A DNA stretch of 64,000 nt from Typhlomys cinereus (Eukaryota > Chordata > Mammalia > Rodentia > Platacanthomyidae), in assembly GCA_023101885.1 (NCBI GenBank), contig JALPQD010000207.1, positions 1,183,844 through 1,247,843 on the forward strand. Reading direction: 5' to 3'. This document shows positions 39,484-50,241 of the stretch, piece after piece. The notes under the pieces were generated by a model. That model made no database searches. It saw only the letters and a list, made by a program, of their open reading frames with translations, and had not been told where the DNA came from. Every line of letters starts with the position of its first letter. Position 1 is the stretch's first letter. The translations under genes were made by a program, and so were the position numbers.

Positions 39484-40439
39484 GAAGGGTACAGGGTCAC
39501 TGTAAGCTCCGCCCTTAAAGACAGGGAATGGAACAGGAAGTCATATTAAATGACACACTCCCCACTGTTCTGTCTCTACACCCCCTTCCTAGCACTCTAC
39601 AATTCTAGGTTCTCAAATAGACAGCAAGGCCTTCAAAATTGTAAGGCTTTGTTCAGAAACTATTTCAGATGTGCATATTTATGCATACATTAACTCCTAG
39701 AACAGCTAAGCATATGGTGGAGACACATAATTCTTTTTAATAATTTATTTGTTGACTACGCAAACATAAAACTCATTTAAATTTCGTACTCAGCAAAAGC
39801 ACCGTTCATTATCAGGGTACGCCCTGAACCCCCTGACTCACCAGGAAATGCGTGAAATGAAAATTGTAACGATCAAAGTTCTCTTAAGATAGAGAGTGCT
39901 CCAGCCTAAAATTCATAAACAAGTGTCAACAAGCTTGGAGAAATCCAGTCCTGTTGGCCAAAGTTGGGGGGAGAGGGGGAGGTTATCCCCTCAGTTTGGC
40001 AAACGCAAATCTTTAGATACACGTGGAAATGAAAGTGCTCCTCTGCAGAAGGACGCATTCTCCCACCTTCCACCCAGCCCTAAATGTTAGTGTCAAACTT
40101 TTGAAAGGTTAACATCACAAAGGGACGGCAGTTCTGGAATGGCCTTCAGCATCCTTCTCCAAGGGGAGTCCCCGATTAGTAAGAAAGAAACCAGAGCCCA
40201 AAGAGAAATCCAATGAAAAATGGTCGCAAGTAAGTGTGCTCGGTGAGTCTTGCTTAGACCCCCTCGCGGGACAACCAAGGGCCTAGTTAGGGAAATTTCA
40301 AGACCAAGTCCTCAGCATCTCTCCCGGCAGGTGGGCGCTGGCTGAGAAGGTCCCCTTCTTTAAAACTGGGAGGTAAACACACCCATACAAAGCCTCCAGG
40401 CTGGGGGTTTTCCGGCAAGACCCACATGACCGCGGTCTC

Positions 40440-40960
40440 AGAGCAACTACAGTCCCCAGCCTCTTCCGGTCCGAGGATGCGTCGGCGGGGCCACCGGCCC
40501 GGGACCGGGGTCCCCCCGCATCCTGGCCCTGTACCCCCTCGTGACAGGTCGCGAGGGAGCAGCCCCTGAATCCCGAGCCCCACTTACTGGCGCCGCGAAC
40601 ACAGGCGGGGGCCCGCCCCTGCGGTGAGCGCAGCTGGTCGGCGAGTGGGGTGCAGAGGGGCGCGGTGCTGCTAGGACGGGCCGCGGGCTCCGCGCGGGGA
40701 CACCCGGCCGGTCCCGAGAGTCGCCCTGGGCGCGTGGCGCATGGCAGTGCAGGCGGGGACGCGGCCGCTCTCCAGCCTCCGGCAGGAAAACAAACAAAAG
40801 GCAGGGTGGCTTCGAGCGGGGACGACCGGCCGCTTTCCCTGGGAAAAGCTACCCTGCAGCTCCCCTCGCTGGCCCTGCGCGTCCTTGCACCGCGGCCAGC
40901 TCGCCCGGCGCGGCTCGGCAGAGGGCGGCGCTGAGCGCAGGACCCGGCTGCCGATTTAGG
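40440..40960. promoter_or_regulatory. CpG island, presumed CILK1 promoter
   Basis: The block is visibly G+C rich with dense CpG dinucleotides (many CGCG, GGCGC and CCGGCC words), while flanking intron sequence is AT rich with few CpGs. It holds the candidate CILK1 first-exon donor. Long open frames here on both strands are by-products of G+C content. Confidence 0.7.
40588..40800 (-). other. CILK1: Probable non-coding first exon of CILK1
   Basis: A textbook minus-strand donor, GCCA|GTAAGTGG, has its G at 40587, so an exon would end at 40588. It lies in CpG-dense DNA upstream of the coding exons and on the correct strand. In human the CILK1 and FBXO9 promoters are head to head a few kb apart, which matches the 4-5 kb seen here. 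The transcription start is not defined by the sequence, so the right-hand limit is a placeholder. Confidence 0.55.
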
Positions 40961-41510
40961 GTGGCTGAGGCTGGGCGACAGAGCACGGGGTGACTGAGCA
41001 AAGGGTAGCTTAGAGTGGCTGGGCCAGGATGGCCGAGTGCAGGGCTGCTGATTTAGAGTGGCTGAGCCAGGGCAGCTGAACCATTGTGGCGGAGCTAGGG
41101 AGGCTGAGCCAGGATGCTAAGCCAGGTCAACCGAGCACAGGGCGGCTGATCTAGAGGGGCTGAGCCAAAACCGTTGCGCCCAGGGTGGCAGAGCACAGGG
41201 CTGCTGAATTAAGGTGGCTGAGCCAGGATGACCGGAATGCAAGGCATTGGAGCACACACAGAGTGGCTCGGTCAGGAGTGGCCAGGCAGGGTGGCTCAGA
41301 GCTGCTGATCGGGGGTGACTGAGCCAGAGTGGCTGAGCACAGAGTGGCTAAACCAGGGAGACCCAGCGCTGAGTGGCGGAGCAAATTTCACTGAGTTCAG
41401 GGTGACCGAGCACAGGACGGCTGAGTTTAGGGCACTGACTGCAGAGTGGCTGAGCCAGGCTCACTGAGCTAGGGTAACTGAGCCAAAGGGCCAGCGCCGA
41501 AGCTCCGCTG
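40925..41510. repeat. Degenerate GGCTGAGCCAGG minisatellite
   Basis: About 0.58 kb of imperfect repeats built from words such as gtggctgagccagg, gagcacaggg and ggctgctgattta, with basic spacing of roughly 10-20 bp. A longer pattern, 'gcacagggctgctga..ta.agtggctgagcca', recurs at about 41037, 41135 and 41193. The array abuts the presumed CILK1 promoter on its upstream side. No protein meaning is evident. Confidence 0.8.
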
Positions 41511-41553
41511 CAGATGGACCCAGCATCTACCATGACTTAAAAACGGGAATGTG

Positions 41554-41731
41554 ACTCTGGGAATTGGGGCGGGAGGCACCGGGGGATGGGGCGGCAGGGG
41601 AGAGGGGAGAGAGAGTAGGGGGTTCGGGGGGGGGGGGAGGGAGGGAACTGGTGTACCTATTAAGTTTGTATGAGCTGAAATAATAAAAAATGTATTAATT
41701 AAAAAAAAGAATGAAAAAAAAAAAACAAACA
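41554..41731 (+). mobile_element. Truncated L1 3' end with 15-bp target-site duplication
   Basis: A short L1 3'-UTR piece with G-rich polypurine tract, the end motif gtgtacctattaagtttgta, and an A-rich tail. It is flanked by identical copies of aaaaacgggaatgtg at 539-553 and 732-746 (add 41000). The same end motif appears in reverse complement in the L1 at 4259-5865. Confidence 0.85.
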
Positions 41732-42384
41732 AAAAACGGGAATGTGCTGCGTACACCTGAAGAAAAGTAACCACGGTGAAAGGTTTTTCTGGTTTCCCAG
41801 GCCGCACATCATTATAAGTGTAAGTCAATGACATTGAATTATACACAGAAAAATTTAACAATGGAAAAATATTTCAAAGGAAAATGGAACCGATTATCTG
41901 TTAACATTCATTTGAACCTTTTAGAGTTTTGCTAAGTGTTAGCAACTTAAATTTGAATGTCTTTTCCACGTGAGAAATCCATTATATAAGTCTTCATCCT
42001 AACTCCTTTCTCTGTAATTAGTTACATGAAATCTAATTGAGCATGCACTTTTTACACATACTCACTTTGGTTATAAATTATATTATGGACTTTAACCTTG
42101 AATCATCCTAAAGGCTGGCCCTGCAGCAGTTGGAAAAAAGAAATTGCTTCCAGGTTCCTGTTTTAACTGCGCATACCTTACATTTAAATGTGCATACCAG
42201 TACCAGAAGGACTCCATCACCTCCCCGGGGCATCCCTGGGGAGCCTGTACACATTCCAGGGCCTCATATCCTGGGCAGATGCTGCTGATCTGGAGAATCA
42301 CACTGCTCTAAGGAACTCTAGGTAGATTAATAAATCGGTAACTCTTCAACACACCGTAGATCCGTCACTAAATTTAACTTCATG

Positions 42385-42500
42385 CTCCCTGTAGGATGTG
42401 GGCCTGTAACCCCAACATTAAGGTGCTCAAAAGTTCAAGTCTTCAAGGCCATCTGGACTGTACATGAGACCCTGTTTCAGAAAACCAAACTAAAATAAAA
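42385..42500 (+). mobile_element. B1-like SINE, diverged
   Basis: gatgtgggcctgtaacccca, caaggccatctggactgtac and gagaccctgtttcag in B1 order. Confidence 0.7.
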
Positions 42501-42576
42501 ACAAATCCCATTTCATAAACATATCAACCTACATTCACTGCTTATTTCTGAATCCTAAAGAGATATGTATATTATA

Positions 42577-42655
42577 TTATTTTTCTAATTTTACAAGCCT
42601 ATTGAGTACTTATCCCTGCTTTCCTCCACTCCCATATTCCCCTCTATTTTTTTTT
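42577..42655 (-). mobile_element. L1 3' terminal fragment
   Basis: tttacaagcctattgagtac followed by a C/T-rich tract matches the reversed L1 ends at 21825 and 4259. Confidence 0.5.
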
Positions 42656-42859
42656 AATGAAAGACTCTAACCAAAGGTACTTATCACTCGCCTGCGAGAG
42701 GATACTATACAAGAGTTTCTTTACATTTGTCCCAACATTTATCTACCTTTTGTGTTTACCTATATAATAGCTGACACATATGGCAAATGAAAATTTCAAA
42801 TGAGTGAAAATAAGGAGATGAGCCTTAACAATCATATACAACTCACAAAAAGCACTTTG

Positions 42860-43055
42860 TAGGATTAGGAGGCTAGTCCAGGGGTTAAGCCTTTGTTTTG
42901 CCTCACAAGCAAAAGGACCTGAGTTTGGATTTCAGACCCTATGTAAAAATGGCTGGCAGAAATGACAGTGGACTATCATTCCTGCCCTGGAAGGTGGGGC
43001 TTGGGAAATCCTAGCATACAACAATAAGGAGGTAGAGCATTCAAGCGCGCACGCG

Positions 43056-43106
<51 letters not shown>
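42860..43106 (+). mobile_element. CA-tailed SINE, left arm of tail-to-tail pair
   Basis: aggattaggaggctagtcca head, gagtttggatttcagaccc, diverged body, and a tail that is (CG)n then (CA)n from 43045. Confidence 0.8.
43045..43106 (+). repeat. 62-bp alternating purine-pyrimidine tract
   Basis: gcgcgcacgcgcgcgcgcgc is followed by about 21 CA units with no break in the alternation, a classic Z-DNA-prone sequence. Confidence 0.95.
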
Positions 43107-43107
<1 letters not shown>

Positions 43108-43122
43108 AAATTAAAAAAATTT

Positions 43123-43433
43123 TTTTAAAATATTTTTTAAACTTTTTTTTATTATTTATTCAATTGTGCGGTTTTTTTTGTGCGTATGTATGTGTGCGCG
43201 CGCGTGTGTGTCTGTGTGTGTGTAGAACCATGGACGAATTCGGGAACCACCATGGATGCCTCCACATCCTCCTTGTTTACTCTGCCCCGGGATTCACAGG
43301 CTCCGCCCTACCAGGGCCAGAAGCAGGCTGCCCCCGCTTCCGCCTGGCGTCTATACGTGGGATCTGGGATCTGAACTCAAGACCTTCTGCCTGCAAGGCA
43401 GAGGCTTAACCCCTGAGCCACCTCTCCAGCCCC
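43123..43433 (-). mobile_element. CA-tailed SINE, right arm of tail-to-tail pair
   Basis: Poly(T), cgcgcgtgtgtgtctg, then a young-subfamily body reversed, ending gccacctctccagcccc. It faces the copy to its left with about 17 bp between tails. Confidence 0.92.
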
Positions 43434-44532
43434 TGAAAAAAAAATTTAAAGTGACTAAAATGACAAATTCTAGTCAAATTTAAGGGTCCAAGCAAGTCTT
43501 GGCAGATAGAGGAAATATTTTGATCTACCTTTAGTAGGAATCCATTGAGCTAGTAAGTAGCCTGAGAAAATTATAGCTTTTAAAATACAATATGATGAGA
43601 TAATACAACCCTATAAGGAGGGGCTTATTGGATGTAGGAGTTCATCTAAAATACAAAATTTGTGGCTACAAAACATAATGGGTTTTAATAAAACAGGTAC
43701 TGTGAAGCAAGCAGTATTTTCATAAAGTAAGTACTGAATTTATCCTTTCATATGTTTAATATTTTATTAGGCTATATTATTTGCTAGAATAATATAAATT
43801 ATCTGTGCTAATTGGTCAGTCTATCTTAATCATTTAACACTTTTAATGAAATAGTCTGTTTTTGAATATGTTTAAAATCCTACTCTTCATTGGCAAAACT
43901 AATCTTTAGAATTCAACTCACTTTATTTTCTTCTTCTAGAAATCTTTAGTGTTAATCATGCTCCTCAATTTAAAATCCAATTTTAAAGGGATCATTGGGA
44001 GAAATTTTTTCCTTGGATGATCTGTACCCTAGAGTCCTTTAAAACCCCAAAACTATTAAATTGTCGGCCTCCCGTTAAACATAAAGGTAGCTCTTTTACA
44101 GGTAGCTAATTTAGTGTGAATAAAAATATAACCATGGGGCAGGGAGTGTTCCAAAATACAGGCTTTGCATCATAACTAATCAACCAGCACCCCTTCCTTT
44201 TTGCCGCCTTTTCTTTGCCGATGACGCACTTCATTTACGAGCTCCAGAACAAAGTAATAATGTACAAATTTAAATTCTGAAAGGCTACTGGATGTCGGAT
44301 CTTGGAACCTTGATGACTGTTATTATCGAAATTCAGTAAATGTTGGCTAAATTCGGGTAAGGTTATGAAGCCTGTAGCTTTTGGTAGCTTATGAAAGTCC
44401 TTAGCCCAAAAGGCTTAAAAGTGTGGAAAAATTGAAACGTCTTTTGATAAATACGCATGCTTTTTTCCCCCTTGAAATCAGCTGTTCGGGCTTTAAGAGG
44501 TGGAGTCAGGAGGGTGTGTAAGAAACAGCTTA
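43434..44532. other. AT-rich intergenic spacer
   Basis: About 1.1 kb of AT-rich DNA between the tail-to-tail SINE pair and the ZNF143-like sites. Nothing further is recognised. Confidence 0.6.
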
Positions 44533-44641
44533 GTACTACAAATCCCAGAATGCCTCGCTGGCGTCGCCTCTCAGGAGTCGGGTTTCAGGCCTTGGAAAGG
44601 CATGGCTTTTCCCCCGTTGTATTGTGGGATATGTAGTTTGG
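44533..44641. promoter_or_regulatory. Inverted pair of ZNF143/STAF-like sites
   Basis: Plus strand 44535-44554 reads actacaaatcccagaatgcc, very close to the long ZNF143 (STAF) consensus ACTACAATTCCCAGAATGC. At 44621-44639 the minus strand reads aaactacatatcccacaat, a second match in the opposite orientation. The pair lies about 85 bp apart, just upstream of a short CpG-bearing stretch and the FBXO9 CpG island. ZNF143 sites are typical of active, often bidirectional, promoters. Binding is inferred. Confidence 0.7.
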
Positions 44642-44683
44642 CGAGGGTTGCGTCGGCTGTTTTCGCTCGCTCGCTGCCTCCCG
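44642..44683 (+). other. Possible alternative FBXO9 leader exon end
   Basis: CpG-bearing sequence right after the ZNF143-like pair ends at CTCCC|GTGAGTGTC (44684 onward), a usable plus-strand splice donor. It could be an upstream alternative first exon of FBXO9, or a promoter-associated non-coding transcript. Only the donor and its position support this. Confidence 0.3.
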
Positions 44684-45209
44684 TGAGTGTCTTTTTCACT
44701 GTCTGGAATGAAGTTTAATCATTGTAGCATCATGTCATGGCTCTCGAGTCTCACAATTTCTCTGCAGTCTGGTGTGGCATTCAGTGCCGAAGGCTGTGTA
44801 AACGCCGTCCCTCCGTGTCCTTCCAATGCAATGGACTCAGGGGGCTCTACTCTTAAATTAGGATGCAAACACCCCTGGAGCTCACGCCTGTGCTCGTTGG
44901 CCAGACGCGTGGGTGGAGCGAGGCCGGGCTCCCGGGCGGGCGGCCTGGGCCCGCGCAGGGCTGCTGCACACAGTAGGCTCACGCCCCCCTTGCCCGCGCG
45001 CACGGCAGCGCGCATGCTCAGTGCGTCGGCGCAGCCTTCCGCAGCAGCGCGAGCGGCTCGGCAGCGGCGTCCGAGGTCTCCAGCAGGGTGGGCGCTCGGG
45101 TGCTGCTCGCACGGTGCTCGGCCTCCGCTGGCTCCCCGCGCCTCTGCGCATCCCGCGTCCCCGGCCGCCGCTCCAGCGCGCCTGGCTCTTGCCCCCCTGC
45201 CCCGCGAAG

Positions 45210-45281
45210 ATGGCTGCCGTACGCCGGGCCCGCAGTTACTGCCGCTGCCTGGTGCGCTTCTCCGACCGAGAACTCTGCTAA
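45210..45281 (+). CDS. Upstream ORF in FBXO9 leader
   Basis: A 23-residue open frame, MAAVRRARSYCRCLVRFSDR plus ELC, opens at gaagATGG, a fair Kozak context, and stops 111 bp before the FBXO9 ATG. It is in the presumed FBXO9 5' leader if transcription starts upstream of 45210. No known product is recognised. It may lower translation of the main frame, or it may simply lie outside the transcript. Confidence 0.35.
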   Translation: MAAVRRARSYCRCLVRFSDRELC

Positions 45282-45392
45282 GCCCGCTGCAGTAGACAGG
45301 CAGGAGTAACACCCGGACACCCAGCACCTCTCCTGGGCGCGGTGCCGAGGGGGCGCGGAGAGCCTCCCGGCTGCGGACGGCCGCCCGCCAGC

Positions 45393-45395
45393 ATG
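45393..45395 (+). CDS. FBXO9: FBXO9 exon 1 coding part (initiator Met only)
   Basis: The coding part of exon 1 is only the ATG, in the context gccagcATG|GTGAGT. The donor starts immediately after the start codon, and exon 2 begins GCA GAA GCT GAG GAA, giving [11 protein letters not shown], the known FBXO9 amino terminus. FBXO9 is the substrate-binding subunit of an SCF (SKP1-CUL1-F-box) ubiquitin ligase. The 5' end of the exon is not defined but must lie in the CpG island to the left. Confidence 0.9.
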
Positions 45396-47139
45396 GTGAG
45401 TTGGGGGGCGGATCGGTGTTGCGAGGGGGGCCGGGCCGGGGGCGAGGCCGAGGGAGCGGGGAGAGCTGCCTGGCGGTGCGGGGTGGGCCCGGGGCGTCCT
45501 GCCAGCCCCATCTTTCCTTCCCCGGATTCTCCTGCTGGATCGCCAGCCAGGCCCGAAAAATGCCTCTTTTTGGCGTAGTCAAGACGTCGATCTGCCTGAC
45601 TCCTCCATCAAAGCAGCTCTGGATTAGGGAGGAAGCCCCGCAATAGTGGAGACACTTGTTGATCGCTCCTCGCGGGAGTCCAGAATCGAGGACACACCTG
45701 CCTGCGAGGCCTCGCTAGCTGCTGCATACGACGTTGGCAGGCAATCCTGGCACAGTGGGGTTGCAAGCTTCTTGGCTCATTTCATGCTGGCGAGGGCCTA
45801 GGTAGCTTCTCTGCCAGCCAGATGGAGGGACAGCGCGTTAAGCCCCCAGAGTTTGACAGAACAAATCCCGTGCGACCGTGACATGGATTATGTAGTCCGT
45901 CTGAGAAATGTAGTCATTTTGGATGGGGCTTGAATGGATTACGGGTGAAAGGATAGCAGACTAGCTGGAAGAAGAAAACATTTTTTGAATAAACGAGTTG
46001 GACAAATGGATTTATTTCATGCAGTTAATCCAGAGCATAGGAAAGCACTTTTCACAGGTAGTTCTGTATTCCACTTGTGAAGAAATTCAAGCAAAACGTG
46101 ATAATTAAGTCAAACTCAGTTATCAAAAAAGTGGCAACTAACGGCCCGTTTATTTCAATTGGTATGGAAGTTGACCAAATGTAGATTTCTTGTTTCTGTG
46201 ATCATGTTGTCAAAGTGAAGGTAGTCATGGTTTTGAACTTTATCCTTAAGTGGACACTGAAGCTTGAGAGGAAAGAAATGTCTTGTTCCAGGTTTCTTGT
46301 TTCCTGTTCTTGAGATGTGTATTCTCTATTCAGTTGTTTTGGAGCATCTATTCCCAGCCCCACATAATTAAATTTTTGTACAGTGTCAGATCTTCAATAA
46401 TATCAAATCTGTTGCTGGTGGTCAGGGGATCTGGGTTGGGTGTTTCTAAGTTCGTGACCTTTTATTCTAGAATGAGATTTAAATGTCCACACAAATCTGC
46501 AAAAGTTGTTGAGATTTTATTCAAAGAGAAGCCCAAGAAAAATCAGGATATATTTCAAGGCTGCAGCTAGCTACATGAGTGAAGGTATTCAAGGGCCTGA
46601 TTATTGTTTGGGACTTTTTTTAATGGCATCTAAAGGAAACTGCTGGTTACTAAGGGGGCATAATTTGGTTAGATCTTCATTTTATTGATAGATATCTTCC
46701 CACAGTGTATCTGGGTTTAATTATGTACACTCCCAATTCTATAGGCATAAGTTGGCAAATTGGCAATTTCTCCCAAAATGTTATTTGAGGGTACAGTTTT
46801 CCTTATTGTATGTATACTCAAAACTACTCAGCCTTCTCACTATTGTGGGACATAAGGAAAATGCAATTGAATGGGATCTCGCCACAATTTGTTGGTTACC
46901 AGGAAAGGAGAAATGTAATGCATTGTTTAGAGATGACCTGTGTAGCCTGATGAGGAGGGTCCAGCACACAGAGTGTAAAGGTAAAGAAACTAAGCCGTCC
47001 ATGTATGTGTAACTCAAGCCAAATGTGCTTGCTTGCCTGCCTCCGATCTATAAGGTGATTTGTGCTAAACTTTTAAATTGTGGAATGTCACATCTGACCT
47101 GAGAAATCACCAACTCTCTTTACTGCAGTCTCTCCTTAA

Positions 47140-47283
47140 AGAGGAGACAGCGGGTCTGTGAGACATAGATGCACCCACCAGTAACCCTAACAACCTGAGT
47201 TCAATCCTGGGAACATACGTAATCAAAGGAGAGACCTGGACATGTGCTGTAGCACAAGCACGCATGCACACATGCACACAATC
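47140..47283 (+). mobile_element. B2-like SINE, diverged
   Basis: acaacctgagttcaatcctg and ggaacatacgtaatcaaagg with a CA/CATG-rich tail. Confidence 0.55.
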
Positions 47284-47385
47284 TCCCAGAATTCAAGAGG
47301 CTGAGGCAGGAGGATCACAAGTTGAGGTCACATAGTGAGTTCCAGTTCAGCTGGAGCTAAAGGTTTGACTGTCTCAAACCACAGA
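47284..47385 (+). mobile_element. B1-like SINE
   Basis: attcaagaggctgaggcagg, aggatcacaagttgaggtca and gactgtctcaaacc. Confidence 0.75.
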
Positions 47386-47654
47386 CAAGCGAGACTGACT
47401 TTCCCAACAATCAAGCAATGTGTTTGGTCTTCCTGGTTGCAAAGATGACTCACAGGTGTTCTGTCTTCAGTGCACTTACTTTAGGAAATAGAAAGGATCC
47501 CAATACAAAAGACAATAAGAAAGGGAAATGCTGCTATGATGAGCCCTTAGCAGCATCTTAGATGCTAATAGAAACAGCTAATGGAGGAAGAGGATATGTT
47601 TATTTAGCAGCACCAATGGTGGGAAGCTCTTCGTTATGGTTACTCTGCATACTT

Positions 47655-48065
47655 GCTGATAAAAATGTGACAAAACAACTCATAAGGGAACAAGGGTTTT
47701 AATTTTCTCTTAACAATAGTTTGGTTACAGTTCCTTTTCTAGCATGGCAGGAGAGCTTACGCCAATGCCAGGGCCCAGGAAACTGGTTACACCATATCTA
47801 CATAGTGCCAAAGACAGGGATAATCCTTACTTGCCAGACCAGCATGTCTGTGTCTACAAGTGTATAAGAAGGATGCCCCCTTTCTACACTAGTTTTTTCT
47901 CTTACCTGCCTAGGCCACTAGTCCCTCCCACCATGACCTGGGTCTTCCCCATGAACTAGACAATCTCCTATAGGTTCGCTCTGGGCTTTACTAATTCTCT
48001 ACAAATGTGCCTAGAGCTTGGATCCTTAACTGTCAAGCTGACACCTGATCTAACTAAGACACACC
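47655..48065 (+). mobile_element. Unassigned rodent interspersed repeat, copy C
   Basis: gggaacaagggttttaattt, agcatggcaggagagcttac, acttgccagaccagcatgtc, cctgcctaggccactagtcc, caaatgtgcctagagcttgg and ctgtcaagctgacacctgat, as in copies A and D. Confidence 0.8.
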
Positions 48066-48689
48066 TCAACCCTTAGTTTAGTCTGAAGGCCAGGCACTAT
48101 TTAGAAGACTAAATTGCGAAGAACATCACCTCCAAGACTCAGTTCTCTCCAGCTGTGCCTAGAGTTGGTAGTAATAAATCAGACTTTTGCTTGAAAAGAC
48201 GATCTACTTCTCAGGGAAAGCCATCCATTCAAAGCCCCTTGTTATATGTTTTCCTTGTAGATATATTTAATTAGTTTCCTGTAGCAATAAGATACCTGAG
48301 ATAATTATAGTTTATTTGGCTTGAGGTTCTGGAGGATCATATGGCTCTATTGCACACCTTGGACCTTTAGGGACATTTAGCCAACTCAAAGCTCCTGACT
48401 CAACGCAAATGCTTCTTTTCCTTTATTTCATCTTGTTTATAACCTTAACAGCACACCAGACGTTTTAGTCTGGACTAGCTAGTTAAGGGACTAGCAGGTT
48501 CCTCTGCTTTGCATCTGGTTGCGAGAGATAAGAAGTAAAGCTTATTTATGTTACACTGTAATGTAGTACAAGAATATCTGGTTGCTATGCTCAAAGATCT
48601 GTGATAATAGGAATATGTTTCTCTTCCCTGGAAATAACTTAGGCTAACAATTGCCATTACAAGAGTTGTCTTTGGAACTAAGTAAAGTT

Positions 48690-48910
48690 TGTGTGTGTGT
48701 GTGTGTGTACAGCTATATGCTCATGTTTGTGCATGTGTATGTGGAAGCCAGAGGGCAACCTTGAGTCCTGTTCTAAATTGGTTTTCTTGTTTGTAGCTAA
48801 CCTTCAAGGTAATTTCTCCGATTGGCACATTTTTGTACAGGATAGACCACATTTAGTGTTGAGCAAGTTCCTTTTGCTGATAGACCTGTTAGCTAACAGA
48901 TGGAGCTGAG
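48690..48910 (-). mobile_element. B2/B4-like SINE, reverse, old
   Basis: (TG)n, ggaagccagagggcaacctt, and a far end resembling a reversed tRNA-like head. Strongly diverged. Confidence 0.4.
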
Positions 48911-49104
48911 ACAGTTTCTTCATGTTCATAAGAAGGTAGGAATTTTAGTGTAGTTTATTGAGAATAAAGGTTACAGTGGCAGCAGTCCGAACACGGTTTT
49001 TTAACCCAAAGTTATGTGAAATAATTCTAATCCAGCTTTTTTTCACCTTAAACCACTCCAGTATGAAAAAATTGGATTTTTAATAGAGATAAAATTAAAG
49101 GGAT

Positions 49105-49195
49105 TGGTTTGTTTGGGGTTACAGCTCAGTGATGGGATGTTGGCCTGCCAAGTGCAAACTCTGGATTCCCTCCCCAGCACTAGGGTGAAGAAAAG
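49105..49195 (+). mobile_element. ID SINE
   Basis: tggggttacagctcagtgat, gttggcctgccaagtgcaaa and ctccccagcactagg preserve the ID/BC1 layout with an A-rich end. Confidence 0.75.
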
Positions 49196-50027
49196 AGAAA
49201 CATATTCTTGATAAAAAACGTTCAGTTTCAACGCTTTAAGTAATGATTTTTCCTAGTGCACTTAAAACATATTTTTTAAAATAATTCTCATAGAAAACAT
49301 TTAATAGCATGCCAGTTACATAAGAAAAGAGCTGTCTTTCAGTGGACTATAATCTTTTAAGTGACCTGCGAGAGAAAAAATGTTTGCCGAACTCTGTGTA
49401 CCACAGATAAATGTTCTTTGGAACAAAGTTGGACTTTTTTTTTGAAGTTAGCACACGTTCGGTGAACGGTTTCATCATAACATTTTCATGTATATGTGTT
49501 CTGGTACTTTGTTTTCACTCATCCCTGGCCCACTATACTCCCCTATTGCATGTCCCCATCCCCGCTGTTTCTCTTCCTCCTGGCAAGTAATACCCTTTTT
49601 CCTTGGCCCACGAATTCCACCTCTACCCCCTAAAATCTCTTCTTTCCCTTTTCATGATTCTGTTTTGGCCTCTCTCTCTCTCTCCCTCTCTCTCTCTCCT
49701 CTCACACAGGCACATACAACTTAAATTTTGCATATCTGCATATGAGAGAAATGTAGTATTTGTCATTCTGGTCTGCCTTATTTCACTTCAGGCTTTCCAC
49801 TTTCATTCGTTTTCCTGCAGATGTCAAGTTTTCACTGAAAATGTTTTGTGTGTGTCCACACCACATCTTCCTTATCCACTCATCTGTTGACAGACATCTC
49901 GGCTGGTTTCATTTCCTGGCTGTTGTGAGTGCAGCAGTGAACTCAACTGTGCATGTATGTGGCATGTCGAGTATATTCCCAGGAATGACACATCTGGATT
50001 GGGTGGTAGTCTTAGTTTTGTTTTTTT

Positions 50028-50241
50028 ATTTTTTTCGTGGTGTGTGTGTGTGTGTGACTTCGGGAATCATCCTGGATTGCTTCTACCTCCTTCTTCACTG
50101 TGGGATTTCCCAGGCTCCACCCCTAGGGCCGGAAGTGCAGGCCACCACCGGTTCCATCTGGTGTTTTATGTGGGACCTGAGACTTGAACTCAGGACCTTC
50201 TGCTTGTGAGACAGTCTTAATCCTGAGTCATCTCTCCAGCT
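50028..50241 (-). mobile_element. CA-tailed SINE inside old L1
   Basis: (TG)n at 50041-50057, cgggaatcatcctggattgc, gacttgaactcaggacctt, end gagtcatctctccagctc. L1-type sequence resumes on its right side. Confidence 0.9.

Larger units (their letters stand above)
12591..40587. other. CILK1 intron 1 (28 kb), remaining content
   Basis: Apart from the listed repeats I find no exon. Stretches without any named feature include 13110-14090, 15190-15850, 20320-21290, 22213-23296, 23596-24670, 25303-25980, 27290-28105, 29741-30330, 30600-32395, 32745-33190, 33642-34138, 37239-37830, 38161-38463 and 38816-40440. Open frames there are short, unsupported and mostly within repeats. Intron extent depends on the inferred first exon. 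Confidence 0.5.
44880..45570. promoter_or_regulatory. CpG island over FBXO9 exon 1
   Basis: G+C-rich, CpG-dense block surrounding the FBXO9 start codon and first donor. It contains a YY1-like aagatggc word at 45207-45214. A 287-codon open frame on the minus strand (44719-45582) is most likely a G+C by-product. Confidence 0.85.

Noticed and set aside
44719..45582. 287-codon open frame on the minus strand over the FBXO9 CpG island
   Set aside because: Long open frames are common by chance in very G+C-rich DNA. The product is low complexity (Ala, Arg, Gly, Pro) with no known domain, and the block is explained by the FBXO9 promoter and exon 1.
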